A DNA stretch of 64,000 nt from Brasenia schreberi (taxonomy: Eukaryota; Streptophyta; Magnoliopsida; Nymphaeales; Cabombaceae), in NCBI GenBank assembly GCA_036023115.1, contig JAYKKT010000037.1:620001-684000 (forward strand). Reading direction: 5' to 3'. Under the pieces are notes generated by a model. The model searched no databases, was not told where the DNA came from, and saw only the letters and a list, made by a program, of their open reading frames with translations. Positions within the stretch are counted from its first letter, which is position 1, and each line of letters begins with the position of its first letter. The position numbers were made by a program, and so were the translations under genes. Positions 33,091-46,810 of the stretch are shown one piece after another.

Positions 33091-34200
33091 ATGTCTAGTT
33101 CAGGCTCTAACGAAGTGACTAGCCGAGCCTCGCGCTCTTCAAGTTCCCTTTCAAAAAGGATTTCAAAATCTCAACTCAAGTGCAAGAAAGAAGAGTTAGA
33201 GAACTTGCGTAGGGAATTTGAGCCTAAAATAGATGCAAGAATCGACGCCCTTAGCCAAGAGGCTAAGGCAGCCGACTCTTGCTCGTCACATGGTGAACCC
33301 GCCAAAGCCAAGAAAGGAACTACCAAGACCAAAAAACTCAAGAAAACCTCCACAATGGAGGGGAACCAATACCACGATTCCTTCACACTGAAGGATCGCA
33401 AAGCCCTTCAACAACTATTGAAGGGGCAAAACAAGGAAAAGAAATTGTATGCCTTGTCTGACTTCCTTCCTTCGAATTATAAAACAGACAGTGATGATGA
33501 CATACCGAATTTCCATCGGTATGATGGCAAGGGGGATCCTAGATCCCACATGCAACTCTTTTCACGCAGAGCCCATAAGAAGAAAAGGAACTCTACGAAA
33601 TGGATTTATTGGTTCCTCCTTTCCCTCAAGGGGACTACTTCAAAATGACTTGCTTCCTATGACTTAAGCCAGTTTGTTACTTTTGATAAGTTAGCAAACA
33701 ACTTTATGCAAAGATTTTCGCAAAACGTGGAAGTAACGCCCACTTTGAACACCTTGAGGGACACTAAACAAGCCTTAAACGAGGATGTACATGCATTCAT
33801 CGTTCGATGGAGGTCTCTCCTTGGGCAAATAAAAGAGCCCATCTTCGAAGGATGCGCAGTCATGCTCATCCTCGAAAATTTTAAAACGGAGATCAAAACT
33901 CTTCTTTCGTTGCAAGAGATTTCTACCTTTCACAAGTTAATAAAGAAGGCTTTCTTGTTTGAAACCAACCTAAAAAAGGGAGTCTATGACGACTTGTGGA
34001 AGGGAAAAATACTTCCCAAAACGAGTTTTGAAAAACCTGGAACTTATGGGCCACCCATGACAGACAAAGGGGCAAAATCCCAAAAGATTGCGAATGTCCG
34101 AGTAGAGTCAAGCCCGACAAGCAATTCAAAAAAGCTTGAACAACAAAAAAATGAAAAAAATGAAAAATTTCAAAAAAACATTGAAAAACGGGAGTATACC
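33091..34200 (+). pseudogene. gag N-terminal part, family B, split by element 4
   Basis: The ATG at 33091 opens a frame clearly homologous to family-A gag: serine-rich start, coiled-coil-like segment, the conserved FT.KDRKALQQLLKGQNKEK block and the gag domain. TGA at 33646-33648 (TGG in family A) interrupts it. Downstream the same frame stays open to 34200, where element 4 is inserted. An acceptor-like TTTGTAG ends 23 bp before the ATG (33067). Confidence 0.88.
34196..34200 (+). repeat. Target-site duplication of element 4, left copy
   Basis: atacc, repeated at 48977-48981 directly after LTR6. Five bp is the usual length for Ty3/gypsy integrases. Confidence 0.9.
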
Positions 34201-35423
34201 TATAAACACCCCGAAATCCCACGAATTTCTTAAACAAACCTGGTTTTGTACAAGCAGCCCCAAAGGGTCATTTTTGAGTTTGGAAACCCAAGAGCCTTCC
34301 AGACAACCCTGTACATATGTTTTAAACTCTGTATTTCGAAAACATATAATATGGCTTTTAAAACCTTTGTAAAACATGTTTTGAAACCTCGAAGCAGCTT
34401 GGCCTAATCAAGACAGGACCAGCGAAGTCAAGGAGAGCCCGGAACCGGAGCACATGTCAAGCCCGGCACAGCAACTCTTGTATCACATCCATACTCCCAG
34501 GATCTCGAACGTCCAAGACCCTATTTTTATCAAAATGTCATTTGAAATCATCTCCGGAAGGCAGAAACGGAGGCGGACGACCATGTTGGCGAAGACCCAA
34601 CGCAGATGGAGTACTGATGCTGTTAGACCCCGCACAAATCGTCCGTTTCGAACCCAGCTCGAAGGAGTCAGAGTTCAGTTTGGATTGGATCTGGACCATA
34701 TATATCCAGATCCCAATCCAAACCCATGTGTGGACTTGGATTTGGATTTGGATCCAGAGATCCAATCCAATATCCATATCCATGGCCCACATCACCTTCT
34801 CATAAATGGAGGTGGGGCCCACTTGAAATTCACGTGGGATTATGGGCATGAGAGAGAGTGGGGATGGATAATATCAAGAGTGTTGTAATTAAGCTTGACT
34901 TGTGTGTCAAGTTTGGGGTTAATCATGTGGGTTAGCCTAGTTAAGTGGGTTTAAGCTTGTAATTAGCCAAAACCTAACCTAGGGCTGCACCAACATGAGG
35001 TGGTTAAGGCCTATGGGCCATGCAAAGGGAGCTCATTCACCTAAACCTAACCCAAAACACCTAATCCTAGCCTACCCCCCTAATCCACCCCTAATCTGAG
35101 CCTAATCACCTAACCCACTTCCCTAATCCCAACCTAATCACCTAACCCACTTCCCTAATCCTTCCCTAAACCTAGGTTAATTTCCCTAAACCTAGCCTAA
35201 ACTTAGCCTAATCACCTAACCTAGCTCACTAAACCTCACCCTAAAACCCAACCACCTAACCTAGCCTTAAACCCCTAAACCACCCCTAGCCCACAATCTA
35301 CCCAAACCACTAGTTTTCAAAATATCTGGCCCAACCCTTTCCAACACACCTTATCTTCATACCACCCTACTTAAACCACCTAACCACTACCCCAAACCCA
35401 GCCCTAACCGACCTACCCATCCC

Positions 35424-35431
35424 TATATAAA
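35424..35431 (+). promoter_or_regulatory. TATA box of LTR5
   Basis: TATATAAA followed by a C run and TTTGGGGGC. The TATTTAAA of LTR1-LTR4 is replaced by TATATAAA in LTR5, LTR6 and LTR8. Confidence 0.65.
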
Positions 35432-36380
35432 CCCCCCCCCTTTGGGGGCTTTCTAATCTAGAACCCCCACCAATCCCAGTCGGGCCCTCTCTTCCCCCAC
35501 TTCCCAGCCCAGCCGAACCTGCCCCAGCTGCTCCACCTGCGCCGCCTGCACCACCACCATCCTTCCATCCCACCACAGCTTGCACCGCCATCTCCACCAC
35601 CTCCCGGCCAAGCCTCACTGCCTTTCCCAAGCCCAGCCGAGCACCACCTTCTTCCCATTCGGTAGCAGTACCCCCCCCCCCACTCTATCTAGCTCCTTCT
35701 CTACTCCCTCTCCACTCCTAGCCACCCACCATACCACCACCTTACCTACACATCAGCCCTTTGCTGCCACCATTCTCACTTAGCCGAACCTATCACAACC
35801 TAAACCACCGGCCACTACCTAACTACCCTAACTACACCCGGCCAGCCATTTCTTCTCCCCTAAGACTCCCATTCGGCCTTCCCTTAAACTCCCTTTAGGT
35901 CCATACTCCCCAACACTCTATACTCTCCTAGTGACCCTAAACACTCACGTGGCCCAGCCCCTTTAATCCCCCACATCAAGGCGACACCCACTTGCAACCG
36001 GCCACCTTCGAGGCGCCTATCCCATGCCCCACTTGCAGCCGGCCAGCACCCTTTGTCATTCACCCTCGCGAAGCTCCCGTTTGCAGCCCAAGGCGAAGGC
36101 CAAGCCCACGCTCCAGCAAGGCCTCTACGGACCAGCTACTCGTAAGTGCCTAAACTCGGTCTTTAGTTGTATACTTGCTTGAGATTCAATTTGATATGGG
36201 GTTGTAATAACGGAGCATAGTCTCCCCCCGCTTGTAATAACGTGGCTTGGCACACCGACACACGTGCACTCTCTTAGTTGTGCACGATTTTGAACACACA
36301 CGGGCCTAATCAGCCCCTAATACATAAGTAGATATATATACTTTCATTTTCGAAGGGTTTTTGCTTAAGTTGGATGCGTT

Positions 36381-37010
36381 GTCTTTCAATTCAAGCACTC
36401 ACACACATTGAGCTTTCACTCTTATTTGAAAGACCCAAGTAAGGGCTGACCTATACTATTTGGGTTTCATTTCATGTCGTGTGAGTAAGTCTTTCAATTC
36501 AAGCACTTTCACACACATTGAGCTTTCGCTCTTATTTGAAAGATCCAAGTAAGGGCCGACCTATACTATTTGGGTTTCATTTCATGTCGTGTGTGTAAGT
36601 CTTTCAATTCAAGCACTCTCACACACATTGAGCCTCCGCTCTTACTCCCAAGACCTTAGTAAAGGCCTTATTGCAGTTATATTTGGGATTCATTTATGTC
36701 GTGTGTGTAGTACTTCAATTCAAGCACTCTCACACACATTGAGCCTTCGCTCTTACTCCCAAGACCTTAGTCAAGGCCATACTGCAATTTATATTTGGGT
36801 TTAATTTCATGTCGTGTGTGTAGTACTTCAATTCAAGCACTCTCACACACATTGAGCCTTCGCTCTTACTCCCAAGACCTTAGTCAAGGCCATACTGCAA
36901 TTTATATTTGGGTTTAATTTCATGTCGTGTGTGTAAGTCTTTCAATTCAAGCACGCACCCACATTGAGCCTTCGCTCTTATTTGCAAGACCCGAGTAAGG
37001 GCTCATATAC
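36381..37010 (+). repeat. U5 tandem repeat, 6 units of ~110 bp (LTR5)
   Basis: Six units. The fourth and fifth (about 36705-36930) are nearly identical, marking a recent expansion also present in LTR6. Confidence 0.9.
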
Positions 37011-37388
37011 ATACTCTATATACATATCTCCCTTCGGCACTTACTTTACAAGTCATTTCCCTTCGGTTATTTCCCTTCAGTATTGTCTTTACATTTCGGG
37101 TTTTCCCTTTGGAGTAGCGTGAGTTTGCATTGCATCTACGCCATACCACGAGATAGGATGCATATTGCATCAAAGCAAGCCCCGCTCGAATTCGCCCATG
37201 TAGTGGAGTGTTCATAACACACAAACTAGGTGGCCCGAAAAGGGATAAAAGAAAAGACTTAGGCACGTGCAAATCCACGTGATCTAAAACATGCAATCGC
37301 ATTTAAAAGACCCGAAATAGACACCTCGAACCGCTTCGTAGGCTTTCTATCCCAAAAACTCGATTTTTGCAAAGCGTACAGACTGACC

Positions 37389-37507
37389 CTTGCGCATCGG
37401 TGCAAGAAGGTCTGCGACGACAAGAGCTCACTTGCTCACAGTCGCCACGTTTAGAAGTCAGTGTTAAAAATATCTTCGCTAGCTTAGGTAAGCTAGCTGG
37501 CACGCCC
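37389..37507 (+). other. U5 hairpin pair and PBS-like decamer (LTR5)
   Basis: Stem-loop 1 37389-37406; stem-loop 2 37478-37497 with loop GG in place of AG and arms unchanged; decamer TGGCACGCCC 37498-37507. Confidence 0.6.
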
Positions 37508-37599
37508 TGTTTGCATACATAGGCCTTAGACGTACGAGAGGATCCGCTCCGAGCCCTGAAAAGGTGAAGAGGCGGGGATTTTCGTGCGTCTACAGAGAT

Positions 37600-37617
37600 T
37601 GGCACGCCCGGTGGGAC
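37600..37617 (+). promoter_or_regulatory. Primer-binding site of element 4
   Basis: Identical to the PBS of elements 2 and 3, 5 bp after LTR5. Confidence 0.8.
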
Positions 37618-37736
37618 GTGAGCCTTTCAAAAATCGAGTTTTTAAGTAGAAGTCTTGCGAAAATTTTGTAAAATGGTGTCGTTTTAACTTGTTTTCTTTG
37701 CTTGTACTTAGGACATTTTGAAAAAGCTTGAAAAGC

Positions 37737-40597
37737 ATGTCAAAATCCAATCCAAGTGAAGTGTCGAGCCAAGGCTCATGCGCATCAAGTTCTCACTCTA
37801 GGAGGATTTTCAAAAACAAAATAAAACTAGATGAAATCGAGGACTTGAGAAGGGAGTTTGAGGCCAAAATCGATGCTCTCAGCCAAGAGGCTGAAGTAGG
37901 CGATTCATGTTCATCAAACGGTGAACAAAGGCCTAAAAAGAAATCTGAAAAACCTCGCAAGCAAAAAGAGGCCTCCGTAATGGAAGGCAACCAATACCAC
38001 GAGTCCTTCACACAAAAGGACCGTAAAGCCCTACAGCAGTTGCTAAAAGGGCAGAATAAAGAGAAAAAGAGCAACGCCCTGTCTGATTTTCTTCACGAAA
38101 CAGACAGTGACGATGAAATACCGAACTTCCATCGGTATGATGGCATGGGAGACCCTAGGTCTCACTTGCAGCTTTTCTCACATCAAGCCCATAAGAAGAA
38201 AAAGGACTCGATGAAATGGGTGTATTGGTTCCCTCTATCCCTTAAAGGCACAGCTGCCAAATGGCTGGCTTCCTATGACTTAAGACAGTTCGCTACTTTT
38301 GAAGAGTTAGCGAACTGCTTCATGCAAAGATTTGCATACAACGTAGAAGTCACGCCAACCCTGAATACCTTAAGGGATACAAATCAAGGCATGAACGAAG
38401 ATGTGCATGCCTTCATTATAAGATGGAGGTCGCTTTTAGGCCAAGTGCGAGAGCCCATATCCGAAGGATGCGTAGTAATGCTCATCCTGGATAATTTTAA
38501 AAGCGAGTTAAAAACCCTTCTCTCGCTCCATGAGATTTCAACTTTCCATAAGTTGATCAAAAAGGCCTCTCTTTTCGAAACCAACTTGCGAAAAGGGACA
38601 TACGATCACTTATGGAAAGGAAGTGCCGTTCCAAAACCCGTTTAGAAAAGCCCATCGCATATGGGCTGTCCACGACAGACAAAGGGGCAAAGCCCCATAA
38701 AATCGCCAATGTCCGGGTGGATTCAAGCATGGCAGGCACTTCCAAAAATTTTGAAAAATTAGAAAATAAGAGGGAACACAATTTTCAAAAACTGGTTGAA
38801 AAACGGGAGTATACTCCGCTGGGGCAACCTGTGTCGGAGGTCCTAGACCTCCTACTTGCCCAGGGCATGATAGAACTCCCTGAAATCCCCGAAGGAGTCA
38901 CTTCCAAAGGAGGGTATTTAAACCGATTCTGTAAGTATCATCGGCTCAAAGGCCATGATACCAAACGCTGCTTCTCCCTCTTAAATAAAATTGAGAACTT
39001 GATAGCAGAAGGCCGGCTCCAGGTCACTGCGAAACCTGAGCCACCTCAAGCTATCTTCAAGGAACCCTTTCCCAAGCACGCCAGTGGCAGTGGGAAAGGA
39101 AAGGAGGTATGTACCCTCACCATTTCCAAGGAACTTGCGCAAAAACCAGAACCTGGTCGACCTACTTGTGCGCCCATCCTTGTACTATACAAGAGGCCCG
39201 CCCGAGTCGTCATTCGGGGACCACCAAAAGTGGAAACCCCGGTAAAACCAGTTTTAAAAATCCAAGGTTCTCCTCAGCTCATCCTTAGAGCCAAGTTTAG
39301 CGCGAACCTTAGGCTGGTCGTGGGGGAAGTCACTAGATCCGGGAGGATCTACCAACCCTTGCACCTTCAAGGTGCTCAAAAGGTGGTCAGTGTGCCTGGC
39401 CCCTCAAAAGCATGTATCCCTAGTGGTCTGCCAAAAGCAGATAAGGACAAAGTCATCCTAAATCCTTATGATTTCGAAAACCACCTTTCAAAGATTCCTA
39501 TTCACATGTCTATCCTAGAGTTTATAAAAACTTCACCTAGGCATAGACTTGTATTAGAGAAAATTCTAGAAAGGGCCAAGGTTGATTCGAACATAAGTCT
39601 GGAATCCTTGTCTGCCCAAGTGGCTTTATTAGGAGCAAAATCGCCCATCACGTTTTCGGAAGATGATGTAGATAGACCCTACGAAACCCATAACCAGGCC
39701 CTGCATATCGAGGTGGTTCTAAACAACCACTCTCTGGACAGGTGCCTAGTTGATGGTGGAGGAGGGCTCAACATCCTTCCGCTTCATGTGGCGTACAAAA
39801 TCGTAGTCACCTTGACTTCAGTGAACCCAAGCCCCATCGTTATCACTGGATACGATGGGAATGCGTCTAGACCTTTAGGATCCATCGAACTCCCAATGGA
39901 AACGGGAGGGATCAAACACACGGGGGTGTTCCATGTCTTGGACATCCACCCCCATTATAACCTGTTGCTGGGAAGGCCCTGGATACACAGTTTGTGCGCT
40001 ATGCCATCCACCTTCCACAGGTGTGTCAAGATCCCTTTTAGGGACCAGGTCGTAGTGATCCTAGGTGAGAGTCACCCACAGCTTCAGGGGATCATAAACT
40101 CCCCTTGTTTGTCAAGCTCCTAGGCCCATGAGGCTAACCTAGGGCAAATTATGGTTGAGCCACCTCGGCTCGTGTTAAACAACCCTAGGAAGGTTATATG
40201 TGTGAAGGGGCCGCCTAAAGCAGGCCCCCTCCTGACTTTAATCCTCCTAGGAAAACTCAAGCGTTCCCTATTTCCAAAGCCCCTGGACAAGAGGCCATAC
40301 GAGCCTAATATGGACGATAGCATGTTCCAGGACCACGACTTGTATCCAACTTTTTCAAAAAACAAAAAGTCGTGAAACATGTTGTTGAACATGGGCTACA
40401 CGCCCTACAAGAGTCTAGGGGCGCAGAACCAGGGTCGCCTAGAGCCCATCCTTCCTAGGGCAAACCCAAGCCGATATGGGATCGGCTATACTCCCCGAAT
40501 ACCGCCGGAGCCACCCCCTGTGACCACCTGGGTCAAGGGTGCCCCGGAGCCTCTCTTAGAAGAGACCTACGATTTAGATCTCCTATTCCGAGTCTAA
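37737..40597 (+). pseudogene. gag-protease of element 4
   Basis: The ATG at 37737 is intact. The codon that is TGA in elements 2 and 3 is CGA here. There is a 9-bp in-frame deletion near 38093, and a 1-bp deletion near 38635 that shifts the frame into TAG at 38643-38645. The next frame (to 40123, about 500 codons) covers the zinc knuckle and the protease with DGG active site. Further stops: TAG 40121-40123 (CAG in element 3) and TGA 40373-40375 (TGG elsewhere). The final TAA at 40595-40597 is the conserved gag-pro/pol stop. Confidence 0.9.
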
Positions 40598-43500
40598 CCC
40601 GTAGTGTTTTCCCTTTGTAGGTATGACGGAAGATCCCTTTTTCTAAAAATAAAAAAAATATTTGAAAAATTTAAAATAAAAAAATCGAAAAACAAGAAAA
40701 ACCAAAAACAATGGAAAAACAAAAACTCAAAAAAAGAGTGCTCTGTATAGTTCCCAAGGTTCTTGTTTTACAAAAACCCAAAAAAATCAAAAATTTGGAA
40801 AATACCAAAAAGATTTTGTACATAGCTGCTCCTGGTAGGACTTTGGCAAAAGAAAAGGATTTCGAAAGAAACGTCGTCTGCATAGCCAGACCAAAAATTT
40901 CGAAATCACTTGAAAATCCAAGTACAAAACCAGGTCATTTTGAAAACCACGCATCAAGTTCCCTCGGGTCTATAGCCCACGAGAATGATCAAACCCCAGA
41001 AGTGGATCCCCTTGAGGAAGATCCTACTTCGGAGCTCCCAGAATTTCATAGAATTCTCGATTTTGAAAGACCTTCCCAATCAGTAGGAGGAGATTTCATA
41101 GAGGTGAACCTAGGAGATGATTCCAATCCCAAAACCATCAAAATGGGCGCATGCTTGCATGAAACTGAAAAGTTAGCATTCATTGCATTTCTACGAACCT
41201 ATTTAGATGTGTTTGCATGGACGTATGAAGACATGTCGGGCATAGATCCCAGCATTATCGAGCATCGTCTTCCCTTAGATGCAGGTGTAAAACCCATAAA
41301 GCAGAAGCTTAGGAAAATACACCCGAATGTACACACACAAGTCAAAGAGGGTTTAGAAGATCTGCTAAAAGCCGGATTTATAAAACCCATTGCGTTTGAT
41401 TGGTTGTCAAATATCGTTGTGGTTCGAAAAACCAATGGGAAAATTCGAATATGCATCGATTTTAGAAACTTGAATAAAGCCACTCCTAAGGATAATTATC
41501 CTTTACCAAACATAGATTTGATAGTCGATAGTACTGCAAATCATGAAATGTTTTCATTCATGGATGGCTATTCAGGCTATAATCAAATCAAACTAAGTCC
41601 ACGAGATCAGGGTAAGACCGCCTTCACAACCCCATGGGGCACGTACTGCTATACAGTCATGCCCTTTGGTTTGAAAAACGCCGACGCAACATACCAACGG
41701 GCCATGACCACGATCTTCCATGATCAAATTCATGAGCTTGTAGAAGTGTATGTAGATGATCTCTTGGCAAAATCCAAAACCCGATGCACCCATATCGAAT
41801 GTTTACAAAAGATTTTCGAAAGGCTTAGGCTTTACAAAGTAAAGCTAAACCCTCAAAAATGTGTGTTCGGGGTAGAATCAGGGAAGCTTCTAGGCTTTAT
41901 GGTGAGCCAAAGGGGAATAGAAGTCGACCCCTCTAAGTGTCGAGCCATCATAGACATGGCTCCACCCTCCAATCTCACCCAAATCTGTAGCCTCCAGGGT
42001 CGTTTACAATCCGTTCGCCGATTCATATCGAATCTGGCCACTAGATGCGAACTCTTCAACAAACTGTTGAGGAAGGGTACGAAATTCTTATGGGATGACG
42101 AATGCCAAAAGTCCTTCGAGAGACTGAAGGCATACTTGGTTAATCCCCCCGTTTTGAATCCTCCAAAGCAAGGAAAACCGCTTTTATTATACATCTCCGT
42201 GCATGCAAATGCTTTAGGAGCCCTGTTGGCTCAATACGAGGATGACACCCATAAGGAGTATGCCATCTACTATATTTCGAAAACTCTCTTGGCTTATGAA
42301 CGAAATTATCAAGCGATGGAGAAGACATGCTTGGCCCAAGTCTGGGCCTGCCAGAAGTTCAGACACTATTTCCTAGATCATGAGATCTGGATAGTGTCCA
42401 AGATTGATCCAATCAAGCACTTATTCGAAAAACCCATTCTCACGGGTAGATTGGGCAAATGGCAACTCCTTCTAATGGAGTATGATATGAAATACCATCA
42501 CCAGATCTCCATTAAGGGGCAAGCCCTAGCAGATTACGTGGTTGAATTCCCCTTAGAGGACGCATATCCACCTCTTGTCGAAATGCCTGATGAAGGCATC
42601 TTGCAAAACCATTTTCAAAACCACATTTTGGCAAATTCTTTCGAAAACCAAGTGTGGAAGATGCACTTCGATGGGGCACGAAACCAACGAGGGGCTGGTG
42701 CTGGGGTCATCCTAATCTCCCCTGAAAAGGGCGAGATTCCCATAGCAGTCCGCTTAGATTTCGAATGTTCCAACAACGTAGCTGAGTATGAAGCACTCAT
42801 ACAAGGCTTAAGGATTTCGAAAACTCTAGGGGCATCATGCATCGAGGTCTTTGGAGATTCGCTCCTTGTCATAAACCAGGTTTTAAAAATTTGGCAAGTA
42901 CGTAATGAGAAACTACTTCCATATCACGAGTTGGCCACTCGATTGGTCCAATCCTTCCAGTCGTGTAAACTCACACACGTAGGAAGAGAGGACAATGGCA
43001 TCGCCGATGCCCTCTCCTCCTTGGGTTCAGCCCTGAAGGTCGATCCCATTTCAGGGACCAGATCTTTGGAAATATGGCATGCGCCCCACCCATCCACACA
43101 CAACTTGGATATTTGCCAAAACAAACCAGAGTCTATTGAAAAACCCTGGTTCTATGACATAAAACAATTTTTAAAAAATGGGGGATTCACCAAGGATGCC
43201 ACGTCCAAAGATAAGGCATTCATTCGTAAGATTTCAACCCGATATACCATTCTGGGTGGGGTTTTATACAAAAAGAGTTTTACCGGCATTCTGCTTAGGT
43301 GTATCGACCTAGAGGAGGCTAGGATAGTGATGCATGAGTTCCACGATGGAGAATGTGGAGGTCATGTTAATGCCAACATGATGGCGATGAAAATACTTAG
43401 AGGGGGCTATTTTTGGTCCACCTTGAGAAAGGATTGCCACGATCATGTTAGGAAGTGTCATCCATGTCAAGTGCATGGGCACGCCATTCATATCCCTTCA

Positions 43501-44394
43501 TCTGCATTGCATTCCGTGGTCAGCCCCTGGCCATTTACCATGTGGGCGTTTGACATTGTAGGCCCAATATTTCCAAAGGCCTTGAATGGGCATCGATTTA
43601 TTTTAGCAGCCAAGGAGTATTTCTCCAAGTAGGTAGAAGCCATTTCCCTAACCAATGTAATGGGGCAACATGTGGTGGCTTTCATTTGGAGGAATATCTT
43701 GGCTCGATTTGGGGTTCCACGAGACCTTGTGTCTGATAATGGTACCCCATTCAAGAACGAGCGGATGGTTAAGTTGTGCAACACGTATGGCATAACTCAC
43801 CACTTCTCCTCGCCCTACTACCCTCAAGGCAACGGCCAAGCCGAAGCCACAAACAAGACTCTCATTAGTATTATTGAGAAAACCTTAGAGAAGGGTAGGA
43901 CGTGGCACGAGAAGCTGGATGAAGCCTTATGGGCTTATAGGACTTCCATCCGGACTCCCACGAATGCCACACCATTCGAATTGGTCTATGGCACAAACGC
44001 CATTCTTCCCATTCATACCCAACTGCATTCATTCCATACATCCATAGCACTCGACCTCCCCCTAGAGACGCTTCAGCATGCTAGGATGGCCGAACTAGAT
44101 TTGCTAGATGAGAGGCGACTCCTTGCCATGGATCATGCTCGTGCATACCGGCAAAGGATAGCCCGACATTATAGCAAACACATGAAACCTCGCCACTTTG
44201 AAGTGGGAGATCTGGTCTTAAAAACCATCCACCATCGTGGCCCACACCCCTTAGGCAAGTGGCGCCCCAACTGGGATGGACCTTATGTTGTACGAGCAAC
44301 CACTACGAACAATTCGTATTGGTTGATCGATGTAGAAGGTAGGAATTTAGCAGATCCTATCAATATTCAATACTTAAAGAAGTATCATGTGTAG
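40598..44394 (+). pseudogene. pol of element 4 (RT, two RNase H domains, integrase)
   Basis: A 1-bp deletion in the A-rich linker (about 40670-40690) shifts the frame relative to gag-pro. From 40711 there are 973 open codons through RT (YVDD at 41749-41760), the first RNase H without its first catalytic Asp, the second RNase H, and the integrase zinc site and first catalytic Asp. The codon after KYFSK-like sequence is TAG (43630-43632) where TGG stands elsewhere. The rest of the integrase is open from 43660 to 44394 with the second Asp and Glu present. CAG is intact where elements 2 and 3 share TAG. Apart from the frame changes and one nonsense codon this is close to a complete pol. Confidence 0.93.
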
Positions 44395-45568
44395 GATCTG
44401 GATTAAATTCCAGTTTTCAAAAATTTATAGGGATAGCTGCCCTGAGACCTGTGAATAAGGTGCAAAAGCAAAGTCGTGTGAACCTAAATGAAGAGAATTC
44501 ACACTTGTGAAAGAGTGGAGTTTTTAAAATCGTGGTTACATTTCAAAATCCTTCTTCTTACAAAGAAAGGCCTAGTTCAATATAGCAAGATACTTGCAAG
44601 TAGTACGTGCTATTTCTAAATAGGCTGATCTGGAATGGATCGAGTGTAGGCTATGGATAAGTCCTCCCCTCCTCTCTTCTCCTTCCAAAAGGAAAACAAA
44701 GGCCCAAAACAAAAGGGAATTTCCCATTCAAAGTCTCTTTTCGAAAGAAAGAAACCATATTTCCAAAGAAAAATCGAATCTCTTGTGAAAAAGAGGGATT
44801 AAAGAAAAAATACTACCAAAGGGAGACCCTCTATGAAAAAAAAAAAGGAAAAAGAGGCCAAAAAGCTCAAAAGGAGCAGTTTTCCGCCTTCTATGCCTTA
44901 AACCACGGAACGCTTCAGAAGGGACCGTGGTATCTCTTTCCCATCCCTGGCTTATCCCAAGCTAAAGCATGGTTCATTTCGAGGAATCCTAAAGTAAAAA
45001 TAGGATTTACTTACTTGAATTTCATCTTGTTTGAGAATTCGACGTTTCGAGTAAGGCGTAGGAATTTGAAATACAACCTGTTTTCTTATAAAACCTCCGC
45101 TAGATAAGCAAGTGTTAAGACTCAAACAAGGGCAAATACGAAGAGCTCGAGATCCTTAGGATCGAGACTTAAGACAGTTGTCCCTTTTGTAAATAGTTTT
45201 GTAAATAAGTTTTGAAAACCGAACATCGAACAGCATAGGATTTTGCTCACTTGGGGCAGTAGGCCTTATAAGTCTCTAGAGTTCGACCACATCTGGTCTC
45301 TGGGAGGTCGCCACTCTTGGCACCGCACCCATGTCATCTGCATTCCACGCATGGCACTTGCATAAACATGATCCCATTTAGGACCAGATTCCATGTAAAA
45401 CCCCTTTGGTGTGATACCTCCTCCAACCAGAGTTTGTAAATTGAGATTTTGCTAAAAATTGGGACGATCCCATATTCTTCGTGGCTAGATCTAGGGAGAC
45501 ATTAAAAGGGGTGTTTGTCATCTTTGCCCTTATCCAAATCGATTTGGACAAGGCCAAAGAGGGGCATC
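44395..45568 (+). other. 3' non-coding spacer of element 4
   Basis: Same layout as the other spacers but more diverged. The left arm of the long inverted repeat is changed (GCTATGGATAAG near 44651). The short hairpin and the palindrome before the polypurine tract are kept. No gene seen. Confidence 0.8.
45556..45564 (+). promoter_or_regulatory. Polypurine tract of element 4
   Basis: aaagagggg, 4 bp before LTR6. Confidence 0.75.
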
Positions 45569-46802
45569 TGTAAACACCCCGAAATCCCACGAATTTCTTA
45601 AACAAACCTGGTTTTGTACAAGCAGCCCCAAAGGGCCATTTTTGAGTCTGGAAACCCAGGAGCCTTCCAGACAACCCTGTACATATGTTTTAAACTCTGT
45701 ATTTTGAAAACATATAATATGGCTTTTAAAACCTTTGTAAAACATGTTTTGAAACCCCGAAGCAGCTTGGCCTAATCAAGACTGGAACAGCAAAGTCAAG
45801 GAGAGCCCGGAACCGGAGCACATGTAAAGCTCGGCTCAGCAACTCTTGTATCACATCCATACCCCCAGGATCTCGAACGTCCAAGACCCTGTTTTTACCA
45901 AAGTGTCATTTGAAATCATCTCCGAAAGGCAGAAACGGAGGCGGACGACCATGTTGGCGAAGACCCAACGCAGACGGAGTACTGATGCTGTCAGACCCCG
46001 CACAAATCGTCCGTTTCGAACCCAGCTCGAAGGAGTCAGAGTTCAGTTTGGATTGGATCTGGACCATATATATCCAGATCCCAATCCAAACCCATGTGTG
46101 GACTTGGATTTGGATTTGGATCTAGAGATCCAATCCAATATCCATATCCATGGCCCACATCACCTTCTCATAAATGGAGGTGGGGCCCACTTGAAATTCA
46201 CGTGGGATTATGGGCATGAGAGAGAGTGGGGATGGATAATATCAAGAGTGTTGTAATTAAGCTTGACTTGTGTGTCAAGTTTGGGGTTAATCATGTGGGT
46301 TAGCCTAGTTAAGTGGGTTTAAGCTTGTAATTAGCCAAAACCTAACCTAGGGCTGCACCAACATGAGGTGGTTAAGGTCTATGGGCCATGCAAAGGGAGC
46401 TCCTTCACCTAAACCTAACCCAAAACACCTAATCCTAGCCTACCCCCCTAATCCACCCCTAATCTGAGCCTAATCACCTAACCCACTTCCCTAATCCCGG
46501 CCTAATCCCAACCTAATCACCTAACCCACTTCCCTAATCCTTCCCTAAACCTAGGTTAATTTCCCTAAACCTAGCCTAAACTTAGCCTAATCACCTAACC
46601 TAGCTCACTAAACCTCACCCTAAAACCCAACCACCTAACCTAGCCTTAAACCCCTAAACCACCCCTAGCCCACAATCTACCCAAACCACTAGTTTTCAAA
46701 ATATCTGGCCCAACCCTTTCCAGCCCACCTTATCTTCATACCACCCTACTTAAACCACCTAACCACTACCCCAAACCCAGCCCTAACCGACCTACCCATC
46801 CC

Positions 46803-46810
46803 TATATAAA
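46803..46810 (+). promoter_or_regulatory. TATA box of LTR6
   Basis: TATATAAA, then a C run and GGGGGCGGGTT. Confidence 0.6.

Larger units (their letters stand above)
34201..37594 (+). repeat. LTR5 (5' LTR of element 4)
   Basis: 3394 bp. It begins TATAAACACC, so the terminal TG has become TA, and ends GCGTCTACA. It shares with LTR6 the TATATAAA box, the altered splice-donor region (CGGTAGCAGT instead of CGGTAAGT, near 35660), poly-C runs and six U5 repeats. Confidence 0.93.
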
